Source: Brenneria alni (GTDB lineage Bacteria > Pseudomonadota > Gammaproteobacteria > Enterobacterales > Enterobacteriaceae). From it: a stretch of 60,175 bases of DNA. Below, piece after piece: positions 35,301-43,641 of this stretch. Position 1 is the stretch's first letter, and each line of letters begins with the position of its first letter. The DNA lies in assembly GCF_003666245.1 (NCBI RefSeq), contig NZ_MJLZ01000027.1, positions 1-60,175 on the forward strand, in the 5' to 3' direction. Made by a program: the position numbers and the translations under genes. The notes below the pieces were generated by a model. The model did no database searches. It was not told the origin of the DNA and saw only the letters and a list, made by a program, of their open reading frames with translations.

Positions 35301-35977
35301 CGCTCACCCAGCGCGATCACGTTACCTTTACCGTCACCGAAGATTTGTACTTCCACGTGGCGCGCGCGATCGATGCAACGTTCGAGGAATACACCGGCAT
35401 CGCTGAAAAACTGTTCGCCCAGACGGCGCACGCTTTCCCAGGCGGTACGCAGCGCCAGCGCGTCAGCACAGCGCGTCAGGCCAATACCGCCGCCCCCGGC
35501 GGTGCTTTTCAACATGACCGGATAACCAATCTCTTCCGCCGACGCCAGCGCCTCTTCCAGTGAAGACAGCAGCGCGGTGCCTGGCGTCATCGGCACCCCC
35601 GCACTGGCGGCCAGCTCTCGGGCCCGGTGTTTCAGACCGAACTCGCCAATCTGCTGCGCGGTAGGGCCAACAAAAACAATACCGGCTTTTTCGCAGGCAT
35701 CGGCAAAGGGCAAACTTTCCGACAGGAACCCGTAGCCCGGCCACACCGCCTGCGCCCCGGACTGTCTGGCGGCATCCAGGATCTTGTCAATACACAGATA
35801 GCTGTCGCTGGCCTTCTCGCCGCCGATCGCAATAGCGATATCCGCATCTTTGACGTGTTGCGCGTTTTTATCGGCATCGGAGTAAACCGCCACGCTGGTA
35901 ATGCCCAAACGTTTTAACGTCCGCATTGCGCGACAGGCAATCTCACCACGGTTAGCAATCAGTACGGTGTTAAACAT
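32357..35977 (-). CDS. uca: Urea carboxylase
   Basis: This 1206-residue biotin-dependent enzyme carboxylates urea to allophanate using ATP and bicarbonate. The order of domains is biotin carboxylase/ATP-grasp (1-450: FNTVLIANRGEIACRAMRTL), KipA- and KipI-like carboxyltransferase domains (about 470-1100), and biotinyl domain with the acceptor lysine in VEAMKMEL near the C-terminus. Length is normal for the family. The start is placed at 35977, where the family N-terminus begins, 8 bases inside the end of the allophanate hydrolase gene. No urease is seen in the window. Confidence 0.95.
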   Translation of the reverse strand: MFNTVLIANRGEIACRAMRTLKRLGITSVAVYSDADKNAQHVKDADIAIAIGGEKASDSYLCIDKILDAARQSGAQAVWPGYGFLSESLPFADACEKAGIVFVGPTAQQIGEFGLKHRARELAASAGVPMTPGTALLSSLEEALASAEEIGYPVMLKSTAGGGGIGLTRCADALALRTAWESVRRLGEQFFSDAGVFLERCIDRARHVEVQIFGDGKGNVIALGERDCSLQRRNQKVVEETPAPNLPESTRAALLASAVKLGELVSYRSAGTVEYIYDAGRDEFFFLEVNTRLQVEHPVTECVTGLDLVECMLRVAADEPLDWARLAQAPQGASIEVRIYAEDPLKNFQPSPGVLTEVRFPENVRVDGWIDTGTEVSAYYDPMVAKLIVHAPTRERALAKMQQALNETRLHGIATNLDYLRQIVATDAFRQGNVWTRMLDGFTPAAPVIEVIQPGTWSGVQDYPGRLGYWDIGVPPSGPMDDFAFRLANRIVGNAEEAAGLEFTLQGPTLRFHSEALIALTGADCPANLDGEPIAYWQPVAVQAGQTLTLGRAQSGCRTYLAVRNGIDVPQYLGSRSTFALGQFGGHAGRTLRVADMLAISQPQLAACTTAAPVSQPQAIDPSLVPTYADEWRIGVLYGPHGAPDFFTPESIDEFFASEWRVHYNANRLGVRLVGPKPAWTRANGGEAGLHPSNVHDCEYAIGAVNFTGDSPVILTRDGPSLGGFVCPVTIAKAELWKVGQVKPGDRLRFHPISFDEALALEKAQDTAIKTLTTAPAPTFDAPSLAATEQGSATVLAAIKATTRTPTAIYRQAGDNYILIEYGDNVLDLALRLRVHLLMNAIREANQPGIEELSPGVRSLQIRYDSLIIGQQQLMSLLLNLEQNLGDVSRMKVASRIVHLPMAFEDSATLGAVARYQETVRASAPWLPNNVDFIQRINGLPTREAVRDIIFDASYLILGLGDVYLGAPCAVPIDPRHRLLSSKYNPARTVTAEGTVGIGGMYMCIYGMDSPGGYQLVGRTLPIWNKFLKNDQFAADEPWLLRFFDQVRFYPVSEAELNVLRDDFREGRATIAIEETEFDFAAYSDFLERHAASIAGFRQRQSTAFDAEVARWQQEEQEVSPVDEMAPPPAEPDERAFQVSADMNGNIWKVLVQPGDEVAQGQPLIIVEAMKMELTIPAPRSGRVKRIGCQPGRPVSPGDPLLWLEE

Positions 35978-37772
35978 GAGCATCCTCCTGACGGGCAAGC
36001 CAGTTACGCCAGCCGCCAAACCCGGTAATGTCCACCGCGTCACTCAACGCGGCCGGTTCGCAAATAAATCCTTTCACCCGTCGGCCATCGGCCAATTCCA
36101 GCGTCCCGATTCCCAGCGGAGCCGGAATTTCCGCGACGAATTCGCCAAATCGGGCCAGTGGGATATCCCATAGTTCAACCGCAATGGCCGCTCCGCTATC
36201 CGTTCTGACCAGACCGGGTTTGGCGGGCTGGGTGTTAGCCAGCGCGTAGAGGCGATAGCAGGCCGCCGTTGTGGTCTCTTCCACCCATACCGCATCGCGG
36301 CGGGTTAGCTGATGGTTAAGCGGCATCCCCGTCAGATGTGCGCCAACCACCGCCACACGAACATGCAGGGGTGAAACAGGCAGCGGCAGGCGGCAAGCGG
36401 GCTGATCCTTACCGGTCGCCCCCAGGCTTAATGCCAGTTGCGATTGCCAGCGCACGCCAAAAGCGGCCAGTGCGCGGTCATGCCAGGCTGGCGCAATCAG
36501 CGTGATACCGGCAGGCAGGCCATCTTCGCGCCACGGGCCGGGCAGCGCCAGCGCCGCCAGATCCGCCAGGTTGGTGAAGTTGGTGTAAGTCCCAAATTGC
36601 GAGTTATAGCTTACCGGCTCCTGCTTCATCTCTTCGATGGTGCGAATGGTCGGCGAGGTCGGCACCACCAGCGCATCGAACTGACTGAGTGTCTGCTGAA
36701 TCTGCCGTGTCAACCCGGCACGCAGGTATTCGGCCTTAAAGGCATCAACCGCACTGTAGCGCTCACCGCTGGCAACAATGCCATACACCACCGGATCCAT
36801 GTTGTCCGGGTGTTGCAGCATCTCGCCGACCGCTACTGTCCGTTCAGCCACCCACGGACCATAATAGAGTTGTTCAGCAAGCTGCTGGAACAGACTGAAA
36901 TCAATAGGTTGCAGCGTCGCGCCGCCCGCTTCCAGCGCCGCTAATGCCTTTTCCCACGCCTGCTGCGCCCGCTTGTCGTCAAAAAAAACCGGATTGGCGG
37001 GCACGGCGAAATGCGGCGCGTCAGGTAACGTGGCTGGCGCCAGAGCTGGATTGGCGCGTGAGTAGGCATCGGCAGCATCGTAGCCGCCAGCAATGTCAGC
37101 GACAGTGAACGCGTCTTCAACCGTTAAGGCAAACACCGAAATGGTGTCATTCAGGCGGCAGGCAGGCACGACGCCGCTGGCAGATAGCCAGCCTTTGGTT
37201 GGTTTCAGGCCAACAATGTTGTTAAAACCCGCCGGTACGCGGCCAGAACCTGCCGTATCCGTACCCAGCGAAAAACCCACTAACCCGCGTGCCAACACGG
37301 AGGCGGAACCGGAACTTGAACCACCGCTGACATATTCAGCATTAAAGGTGTTGCTGACCGCCCCGAACGGCGAGCGCGTCCCGACCAGACCGGTGGCGTA
37401 CTGGTCAAGATTGGTTTTGCCGATGACCACCGCGCCTGCCGCTTTCAGTTTTGCCACCGCCGTCGCATCTGTCTGCGCCAGATAGGTTAATGCCGGACAG
37501 GCGGCGCTGGTCGGCCAGCCAGCCACATCAATGTTGTCTTTAACCGCGAAAGGCACACCGAACAGCGGAAGCGCCGCCGGATTTTCATGATAACGCGCCA
37601 GCAGGGGTTCGATCTGCGCACGTAGCTGTGCGGGCGTCGCCAGATAAATCCAGGCATTATCGTCGGTTGAAAGGGTTGCCAGATGCGTTTCCAGCGTTAG
37701 GTAAATTGCCTGCGGGTCTTGCTGATAATAGTGCTGCCACTCATAGAGTGTGAGTCCAATCACTGATGTCAT
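35970..37772 (-). CDS. atzF: Allophanate hydrolase
   Basis: This 600-residue amidase-signature enzyme has a C-terminal allophanate hydrolase domain. The catalytic lysine is in FAVKDNIDVAG (K78), the cis-serine in GGSSSGS (150-156), the nucleophile in GTDTAGSGRVPAG (S176). It splits allophanate to ammonia and carbon dioxide, completing the urea amidolyase route. It is the first gene of the leftward operon, straight downstream of the operator and sigma-54 promoter. Confidence 0.93.
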   Translation of the reverse strand: MTSVIGLTLYEWQHYYQQDPQAIYLTLETHLATLSTDDNAWIYLATPAQLRAQIEPLLARYHENPAALPLFGVPFAVKDNIDVAGWPTSAACPALTYLAQTDATAVAKLKAAGAVVIGKTNLDQYATGLVGTRSPFGAVSNTFNAEYVSGGSSSGSASVLARGLVGFSLGTDTAGSGRVPAGFNNIVGLKPTKGWLSASGVVPACRLNDTISVFALTVEDAFTVADIAGGYDAADAYSRANPALAPATLPDAPHFAVPANPVFFDDKRAQQAWEKALAALEAGGATLQPIDFSLFQQLAEQLYYGPWVAERTVAVGEMLQHPDNMDPVVYGIVASGERYSAVDAFKAEYLRAGLTRQIQQTLSQFDALVVPTSPTIRTIEEMKQEPVSYNSQFGTYTNFTNLADLAALALPGPWREDGLPAGITLIAPAWHDRALAAFGVRWQSQLALSLGATGKDQPACRLPLPVSPLHVRVAVVGAHLTGMPLNHQLTRRDAVWVEETTTAACYRLYALANTQPAKPGLVRTDSGAAIAVELWDIPLARFGEFVAEIPAPLGIGTLELADGRRVKGFICEPAALSDAVDITGFGGWRNWLARQEDAHV

Positions 37773-37774
37773 AA

Positions 37775-37810
37775 TTTGAATTCCAACTTGTATACAAGAA
37801 TGAATTCAAA
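37775..37810. promoter_or_regulatory. Nested palindromic operator, probable GntR site
   Basis: A 12-bp perfect palindrome CTTGTATACAAG (37787-37798) sits inside outer arms TTTGAATTC (37775-37783) and GAATTCAAA (37802-37810), all with the same centre. TTGTATACAA is typical of FadR/GntR-family operators. It covers the predicted transcription start and ends 3 bases before the allophanate hydrolase start, so binding should block transcription. Confidence 0.7.
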
Positions 37811-37812
37811 CT

Positions 37813-37829
37813 AGCAAAGCCCGTACCAA
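37813..37829 (-). promoter_or_regulatory. Candidate sigma-54 promoter of the urea operon
   Basis: The minus strand reads TTGGTACG-GGCT-TTGCT, with GG-N10-GC. One position differs from TTGGCACG. The start is predicted near 37803, inside the palindromic operator. Confidence 0.75.
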
Positions 37830-37879
37830 TTTTTAATGAATTGATTTTTATTGTTTTTATTTTCCTGTCGAAGCAGACG

Positions 37880-37917
37880 CGCACAATCAGTGGGCAACTG
37901 TGCGCCATAAAGGCGCA
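37880..37917. promoter_or_regulatory. NtrC-like sites upstream of the urea operon
   Basis: TGCGCCA-TAA-AGGCGCA (37901-37917) matches the NtrC dyad at 11 of 14 and is itself symmetrical (TGCGCC/GGCGCA). CGCACAA-TCA-GTGGGCA (37880-37896) matches 9 of 14. Centres are 21 bp apart, two helical turns, and about 85-105 bp from the predicted start. The remainder of 37918-38163 holds nothing that I recognise. Confidence 0.45.
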
Positions 37918-38163
37918 AGAGCATAATAAGAACTTATCGATGGCGGCATGATAATCTTTGTCGGATTAAATTGGATATCTGGGAATTCCCCTGATGCTGA
38001 ATTAAACAACCGCCGGGAATAGCTGGTAAACCAGAGTGCTGCAACATATGCGTCTGTGCCCGTTGCAGTTATTTATACAAACACCGGGTGAATAGCGTGC
38101 GGATAACGGAATAGAGATGAAAATAAAACGCCACGACAAAGGCGTGGCGTGCGTAGCGCAGTA

Positions 38164-38601
38164 TCAGCCACGCAAGTAAAATATGATGCCCTGATTAATC
38201 ACGCAATCATATTGCACGGGATTACCGGAAGGTTTCCAATCAGGCAGTGAAAATAAATGCATTGTAAACGTTATCGTATGTTCATCTTTCGACCGATAGC
38301 GCAGAATTTGCGCCACCGGTTTTTCATTACTCACCGTCTGACGGGTGTCAGAAAAAGCCAGAGAACCATCCGGCCTGATCAGATAGGAATTAACCAGCAG
38401 ACCGCCTTTCATGGTGCCAGTGGCGCCGGTGTCCGGGTTGGAGCACTGTGTTAAATCTATCGTCAGATTGATTCGCTGGCCTCTGTCCAGTACGCTTTTA
38501 ACGTCAGACAAAGTACTTAGCGGACTGGCAAAGCTGTATTGGGAAAGACTGAGTAACAGCGTGGTATAAATGACTTTTCTTACAGTTAAAAAAGAGGACA
38601 T
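38164..38601 (-). CDS. virK: VirK-family protein, exported
   Basis: The 145-residue product has a signal peptide (cleavage after YSFA, residue 26) and the VirK domain pattern: LSDVKSVLDRGQRINLTIDL, QCSNPDTGATGTMKGGL, YLIRPDGSLAFSD and a C-terminal PVQYDCV. Two cysteines could form a disulfide. VirK proteins of plant-associated bacteria are small exported proteins of uncertain function. GGAAACAGG precedes the ATG at 38601; an in-frame ATG at 38637 is possible. Its AT-rich upstream region suggests acquisition. Confidence 0.75.
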   Translation of the reverse strand: MSSFLTVRKVIYTTLLLSLSQYSFASPLSTLSDVKSVLDRGQRINLTIDLTQCSNPDTGATGTMKGGLLVNSYLIRPDGSLAFSDTRQTVSNEKPVAQILRYRSKDEHTITFTMHLFSLPDWKPSGNPVQYDCVINQGIIFYLRG

Positions 38602-38923
38602 CCTGTTTCCTTTAAAAAAAGATTTGGCAAAAAGCATTTTTCTTTTCTCCGCATTATGAAAGTAAATAAACGAAAAACAAAAAATGGCAAAATAAATATT
38701 CCATCTTTCGGCATAAAAAACAAGCGTTTTTTATTGTCGAACGGATAATTTAAATAGTTAATTTTATATAACAAAAACATGATTGTAATAAAAAAATAAT
38801 ATTAACAAAGATTATAAGCAATCTAATAGGTAGCGAATAATTCATTCTAAATTAATTTCACATCCCGCTTTATAATAAAGCGGTCAATATATTTTCAGTG
38901 AGGGAAAGATATATTATGGTGGG
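38602..38923. other. AT-rich intergenic region upstream of virK
   Basis: These 320 bases are markedly richer in A and T than the neighbours and contain the probable virK promoter. I looked for a PhoP box and found none that was convincing. Confidence 0.5.
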
Positions 38924-39036
38924 CTAACCTACTTGCCCGCCCCGGCCACGCGGGATGAACAGGGAAACCAACGCCAGCGCCATCGGGTTGGCAACGGCAA
39001 TTTGCCGATCGGTATCAACAGAGATACCCCCATTCC
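38924..39036 (-). pseudogene. Possible C-terminal remnant of a membrane PQQ-dependent dehydrogenase
   Basis: One minus-strand frame reads NGGISVDTDRQIAVANPMAL followed by a few residues and FIPRG to a stop. The pattern G-G-x-S-V-D...VAN...IPR recalls PQQ glucose/quinate dehydrogenases. The piece is only about 37 residues and upstream frames are disrupted. The assignment is tentative. Confidence 0.25.
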
Positions 39037-39129
39037 TGGACATCGGTTTAAAGCTGGGGGAGGAAGAAGACGGGAATAGGTTAACGCCACCGCGTCACCA
39101 AACATTTCCTTTGCATTATCTCGCTTCAA

Positions 39130-39153
39130 TTTGTTATGTTATCACATAACAAA
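39130..39153. promoter_or_regulatory. Candidate Zur box
   Basis: A perfect dyad, TTTGTTATGT-TATC-ACATAACAAA, contains TGTTATCACATAACA, which agrees with the Zur core TGTTATAWTATAACA at 13 of 15 positions. It lies 25 bases before the first gene of the metallophore-type transporter operon, where a repressor would block transcription. Confidence 0.6.
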
Positions 39154-39177
39154 ACACTACAACGCAGTGCAACGATA

Positions 39178-39981
39178 ATGACAAACAGCGGCAAACCGGC
39201 AGATACCGTATTAGCGGTGGATAATCTTAGCCTGTCCATCGGTGCGGATATCAAAATCAGCAACCTCACCTTTAGCCTGTGTGCTGGGGAAAAAGTTTGT
39301 CTGATCGGCGCCTCCGGTTCCGGTAAATCGTTAACCGCCAAAATGGTTATCGGTACGCCGCTGGCAGGCGGCCGGATAAGTGGGAAAATTTGGGTCAACG
39401 GTGAAGATGTGACGCATCTGAATGCCCTTGCCCGACCAGTTTCTGCGCGGGTGTCTGCGGTTTTTCAGGACTCCGCCACCGCGCTCAACCCGCTTATGAC
39501 GCTGGGTAAACAGTTGTCGCTGGCATTGGGCGCATCATCGCAGGATGAACTCACGATGCTGCTGGAAAAGATGGGGCTGGGTGATATTCCCAATCTGCAA
39601 CAACGTTTTCCATCCGAGCTATCCGGCGGTCAACGCCAGCGTATCTGTATCACACTCGCGCTGCTGGGACGCACCCGTTTGCTGGTTGCCGATGAGCCGA
39701 CCACCGCGCTTGATGTTATTACTCAACAGCACGTTTTGCAGGTGTTACAGGCAAAGTGTGCGACACCCAAAGCTCCCGCGTTGTTATTCATTACTCATGA
39801 TATCGCCGTTGCGGCGCAGCTTTGTCAGCGTGGACTGGTATTGGAAAATGGCCGCTTGATTGAGTCCGGCAACATGTTGCAATTACTGAATGCTCCCCGG
39901 CACCCGTATACCCGCAACCTGGTTAAGTCGGCTCGCCATGCCAGCCTGTTACTGTCCGCCGTTGGAGCGCTCGCCGGATGA
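39178..39981 (+). CDS. Peptide/nickel-type ABC transporter ATPase 1 (DppD/NikD-like)
   Basis: This 267-residue ATPase of the oligopeptide/nickel class has Walker A GASGSGKSL, the Q-loop region VFQDSATALNPLMTLGKQL, signature LSGGQRQRICITLAL and Walker B LLVADEPTTALD. The start at 39178 is chosen because the frame upstream runs into the Zur-like operator. It overlaps the next ATPase by 4 bases. Confidence 0.85.
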   Translation: MTNSGKPADTVLAVDNLSLSIGADIKISNLTFSLCAGEKVCLIGASGSGKSLTAKMVIGTPLAGGRISGKIWVNGEDVTHLNALARPVSARVSAVFQDSATALNPLMTLGKQLSLALGASSQDELTMLLEKMGLGDIPNLQQRFPSELSGGQRQRICITLALLGRTRLLVADEPTTALDVITQQHVLQVLQAKCATPKAPALLFITHDIAVAAQLCQRGLVLENGRLIESGNMLQLLNAPRHPYTRNLVKSARHASLLLSAVGALAG

Positions 39982-40826
39982 GTCACCGCCTGCACGCCGT
40001 ATCAACGCCTTTTCTGAGCATGGAGCGAGTCAGTCTTTACCGCCAGCGACCACGTTTCCCGTGGCAAAAAGCCGATCCCGCCAGCGCCATTTTTCTCGAC
40101 CTGTCACTGAACCTGCAACGCGGTGAATGCGTTGGTCTGGTTGGCGCCTCCGGCTGCGGTAAATCCACGTTGCTGAAAACCCTGCTGGCATTGGACACGC
40201 CGGATAACGGCACGATACACTGCGACGGCCAATTGGTGCGGCCCGGTTCAGTACGTTCACTGTTATGGTATCGCCGCCGTGTACAGTACATACCGCAGGA
40301 ACCGGCTGGCTCGCTGGATCCTCGTCAGTGTGTCGCCGCATTGATTGCGGAACCCCTGAAACGCTTGAGATGCGGCGAAAATATTTCATTATGCGTGCGA
40401 GACGTGATGGATCAGGTCGGCCTGAGCGTCAGCTTATTGGCAAGGCCTGCCAGCTTGCTGTCGGGCGGACAGGCCCAACGGGTGGCGATAGCCCGTGCGC
40501 TGGTGACGCGTCCCGATTTTTTACTGGCTGACGAACCCACCAGCGGGCTGGATTTACCGCTGCGAGAGCAAATAAAAACCCTGCTACAGCAGGTGACAGC
40601 GCAAAATAATATGGGATTGCTGATGGCGTCGCACGATATCTCAACGATCGCCGGTTTGTGCGAACGAATGCTGGTCATGGACGATGGACGGATTATCGAA
40701 GATCGCCCAACAGCTGACGTGCTGGCATCGCCGCACCATATACACACTCAACGGTTATTACAGGCTATTCCTTCTTTAACGACGCTCAATGGATTTCAAC
40801 GCGCAGCCCCTATCGCTGCAACTTGA
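39978..40826 (+). CDS. Peptide/nickel-type ABC transporter ATPase 2 (DppF/NikE-like)
   Basis: This 282-residue partner ATPase has Walker A GASGCGKST, IPQEPAGSLDPRQCVAALIA, signature LLSGGQAQRVAIARALVTRP and Walker B LLADEPTSGLD. Its last codons lie within a sequence resembling an ERIC end (see finding). It is followed by the MFS gene. Confidence 0.87.
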   Translation: MSHRLHAVSTPFLSMERVSLYRQRPRFPWQKADPASAIFLDLSLNLQRGECVGLVGASGCGKSTLLKTLLALDTPDNGTIHCDGQLVRPGSVRSLLWYRRRVQYIPQEPAGSLDPRQCVAALIAEPLKRLRCGENISLCVRDVMDQVGLSVSLLARPASLLSGGQAQRVAIARALVTRPDFLLADEPTSGLDLPLREQIKTLLQQVTAQNNMGLLMASHDISTIAGLCERMLVMDDGRIIEDRPTADVLASPHHIHTQRLLQAIPSLTTLNGFQRAAPIAAT

Positions 40827-40850
40827 AAGATGAAGGGCATATTTGAATTA

Positions 40851-42107
40851 ATGGATAATTCTATGTCAGACCCCACTCATGACCGTACATTGCGGCCTTA
40901 CCCGCCGTTACTCCTGGGCAGCCAGTTGGTTTTCAATATTGGCTTCTATGCCGTGGTGCCCTTTCTGGCCATTTTCCTGCGTGACGATATGTTGCTTTCC
41001 GGCTGGGCGATCGGGCTGGTTATCGGCCTGAGAACTTTTTCACAGCAGGGCATGTTTCTGGTCGGCGGCGCGCTGGCCGATCGCTTTGGCGCACGCGGCG
41101 TGATTTTGTGCGGCTGCGTGGTGCGGATCATCGGCTACCTGCTGCTGGCGCTGGGCGATACCCTGTGGCCGATTATTCTCGGCGCCTGTCTGACCGGCAT
41201 TGGCGGCGCGCTATTCTCGCCCGCCATTGAAGCGCTGATGGCGCAGGCCGGTACGCACAGCGAGGAAGCAGGCAAACGCAGCCGTTCGGAATGGTTCGCG
41301 CTGTTTGCCATTTGCGGCGAATTGGGGGCGGTGCTGGGGCCGTTGCTGGGATCGCTGCTGGTGGGATACGGTTTTCAGCGCGTGGCGCTCGCTGGCGCCA
41401 GTGTGTTTTTACTGGCGCTGTTCATCCTGTTTTTCAGCCTGCCCGCCTCCCCGCGTCATCATGCTGCGCTGCGCATCGCGCCGTGGTGGCAGACATTCCG
41501 CCAGCCTCGCTTTGTAGCGTTTATCATTGCCTATAGCGCCTATTTGTTCAGCTACAACCAGCTCTATCTGGCGTTGCCGGTCGAACTGCGCCGCGCCGGA
41601 GGCGATGAAAAAGACCTCGGCCCGCTGTTTGTGCTGGCTTCGCTGCTGGTGATTTTCCTACAACTGCCGCTGGCGCGTTTTGCCCGCCGTCACGGCGCGG
41701 CCCGTATGCTGCCGCTGGGGTTTGCGCTGCTGGCATTGTCTTTCATCAGTGTGGCCCTGTTCGCCCACACCACGCCGCCGGAAGGTTGGCAGCGCCTGCT
41801 GCCAGCCGTTTCGCTCATTACGCTGCTGACGCTGGGGCAGATGTTGATTGTCCCGGTAGGCATGGATTTGGTTCCCCGTTTCGCCAACAACCACAATCTG
41901 GGCGCTCATTACGGCGCGCTGGCATCGATGGGCGGCGTGGCGGTACTGGTCGGCAATTTCCTGCTCGGCGGGCAGCTCGACCGGGCGCTGACACCGTCGC
42001 CGCAAGCGGCGATCCCCTGGCTGCTGCTGGCGGCGGCGCCATTGTGCAGCGCAATAGCCATGACGCTGATTTGCCGCCCCTTTACTTCCCGTTCCTCACA
42101 AAGCTGA
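40851..42107 (+). CDS. MFS transporter, metallophore-exporter-like
   Basis: This protein of about 418 residues has 12 probable membrane segments and the MFS motif GGALADRFGARG between segments 2 and 3. Position inside a nickel/peptide-type ABC operon resembles the opine metallophore systems (staphylopine, pseudopaline, yersinopine), where an MFS protein exports the chelator and the ABC system retrieves the metal complex. No synthase genes are present in the window. In-frame starts exist at 40830, 40851 and 40863; none has a strong ribosome binding site. Confidence 0.75.
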   Translation: MDNSMSDPTHDRTLRPYPPLLLGSQLVFNIGFYAVVPFLAIFLRDDMLLSGWAIGLVIGLRTFSQQGMFLVGGALADRFGARGVILCGCVVRIIGYLLLALGDTLWPIILGACLTGIGGALFSPAIEALMAQAGTHSEEAGKRSRSEWFALFAICGELGAVLGPLLGSLLVGYGFQRVALAGASVFLLALFILFFSLPASPRHHAALRIAPWWQTFRQPRFVAFIIAYSAYLFSYNQLYLALPVELRRAGGDEKDLGPLFVLASLLVIFLQLPLARFARRHGAARMLPLGFALLALSFISVALFAHTTPPEGWQRLLPAVSLITLLTLGQMLIVPVGMDLVPRFANNHNLGAHYGALASMGGVAVLVGNFLLGGQLDRALTPSPQAAIPWLLLAAAPLCSAIAMTLICRPFTSRSSQS

Positions 42108-42120
42108 TAAGGACTGTCAA

Positions 42121-43641
42121 ATGAATATGCGAATTTCCCTTTGGTCTGTTGCCAGCCTGTTGTCGGCTTCCCTGCTGCTGTCAGGCTGTTTCAATGAGCC
42201 TGAGCAAAAACAGATCGACGATGGAGATGCTCGCCTGAAACTTGCCATGCTCCAACCGCCACGCTCCGGGCTGACGCCACTCAGCGACGATGCGTTCAAA
42301 CTTTCCCGCTGGAGTACGGCGGAAACGCTGGTGGTTCTCGATCCGCTCGGCGAAACCCGGCCAGCGCTGGCAATTGGTTGGCAACCCGTTGATGATCGCG
42401 CCTGGCGCTTTGAGCTACGTCCCGGCGTGCGTTTTCACGATAACAGCGTGTTGACCGCCGCCGCCGTGGTCAATGCGCTGACCGTCGCCGCCCACGCGGC
42501 GCCGAAACCGCGTATTCTTGACGGCGTGCAGATGACCGTAGCCGCCGATGGCGATAACGCGGTGATTGTCTCAACCGCCAAACCGGACCCTCTGCTGCCA
42601 CAGCGCTTATCCAGCCCGCAATTAGCCATTTTATCCACCGCCGCTTATGCAAAAAATGACGTCGTCAACCCGATCAATACCGGCAGCGGCCCCTTTGTGC
42701 TACGCAGCGTAAACGGCACCAGCGGCGCAACACTGGACAGATTCGACGGCTACTGGGGCGAGAAAGCGCAGGCCAGCGGCATTGATGTCAGCTTCGTGCC
42801 GGACGGCACCGCCAGAGCCGCCGCTTTACGTACCGGCGCGGCGGATATCGTAGAAGCCATTCCGGTTTCCCAGGCGCCGTTGCTGGATCAAAAGCTGATC
42901 CATGAAGTACCGATGCCCCGCACCAACACACTGTATCTCAATGCCCGACACGGCGTAATGGCCGACCCGGCCATGCGGGCGGCGGTGCGTGTTGCCGTTA
43001 ATCGGCAACAACTGGTGGATAACGTTTATGAGAAACGTGCGGATATTGCGCAGGGATTGCTTGGCCCCGCCCTGCCGTGGGCCGCTGCGTTACGCCAGCC
43101 GGTTGCCGACCCGGTGCAGGCCGCGGCTCCCAACGGCGCCAGCATTACCCTGGCGACCTTCAGCGATCGCGCTGAACTGCCAGAGGTAGCGGTCTATCTG
43201 GCACAGCAACTCACTGCGGCGGGCTTTACCGTGCGGCAGGTAGTGCGTGAATATGCACAGATTGAAGCCGATGCATTGGCCGGTAAATTTGACGCTTTTA
43301 TTTTATCCCGGGCGACCGTGCTGGATTCCGGCGATCCCGTTGCTTATCTCTACAGTGATTTCTCCTGCGAGGGATCGTTCAACATCGCCCAACTGTGCCG
43401 CCCGGAAATCGATCAGGCATTACAGCAGGCCGCCGTTATTCCGGCTGGTGATGAACGCCGGAAAGCCATCATGCGGGCGGAAAACCTGATTCTTGCCAGC
43501 GACGCAGCGATCCCGATGTTGCATGAACGCGTTATTCAGGGCGAAAGCGCGCAGATACAAGGCGCGCTGCGCGATCCGCGTGAACGCGCTCTGATCAACG
43601 CCTCGACAAAACGGGCTACGGCAGCAGACGCGCATCAATGA
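42121..43641 (+). CDS. Peptide/nickel-type ABC transporter substrate-binding lipoprotein
   Basis: This 506-residue class C binding protein has a lipobox (LLLSGC, C23 acylated), so it is membrane-anchored. LVVLDPLGETRPALAIGWQP, WRFELRPGVRFHDNSVLTAA and GSGPFVLRS are family landmarks of NikA/DppA proteins. The ligand is probably a metal-chelate or peptide. It overlaps the permease gene by 4 bases. Confidence 0.85.
   Translation: MNMRISLWSVASLLSASLLLSGCFNEPEQKQIDDGDARLKLAMLQPPRSGLTPLSDDAFKLSRWSTAETLVVLDPLGETRPALAIGWQPVDDRAWRFELRPGVRFHDNSVLTAAAVVNALTVAAHAAPKPRILDGVQMTVAADGDNAVIVSTAKPDPLLPQRLSSPQLAILSTAAYAKNDVVNPINTGSGPFVLRSVNGTSGATLDRFDGYWGEKAQASGIDVSFVPDGTARAAALRTGAADIVEAIPVSQAPLLDQKLIHEVPMPRTNTLYLNARHGVMADPAMRAAVRVAVNRQQLVDNVYEKRADIAQGLLGPALPWAAALRQPVADPVQAAAPNGASITLATFSDRAELPEVAVYLAQQLTAAGFTVRQVVREYAQIEADALAGKFDAFILSRATVLDSGDPVAYLYSDFSCEGSFNIAQLCRPEIDQALQQAAVIPAGDERRKAIMRAENLILASDAAIPMLHERVIQGESAQIQGALRDPRERALINASTKRATAADAHQ

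Noticed and set aside
38640..38800. PhoP box upstream of virK
   Set aside because: Several GTTTA-like pentamers occur in the AT-rich sequence, but no pair has the required spacing and orientation.
39136..39177. Upstream start of the first metallophore-type ATPase
   Set aside because: The extra 14 codons would lie inside the Zur-like palindrome and have no family likeness; 39178 fits the family N-terminus better.
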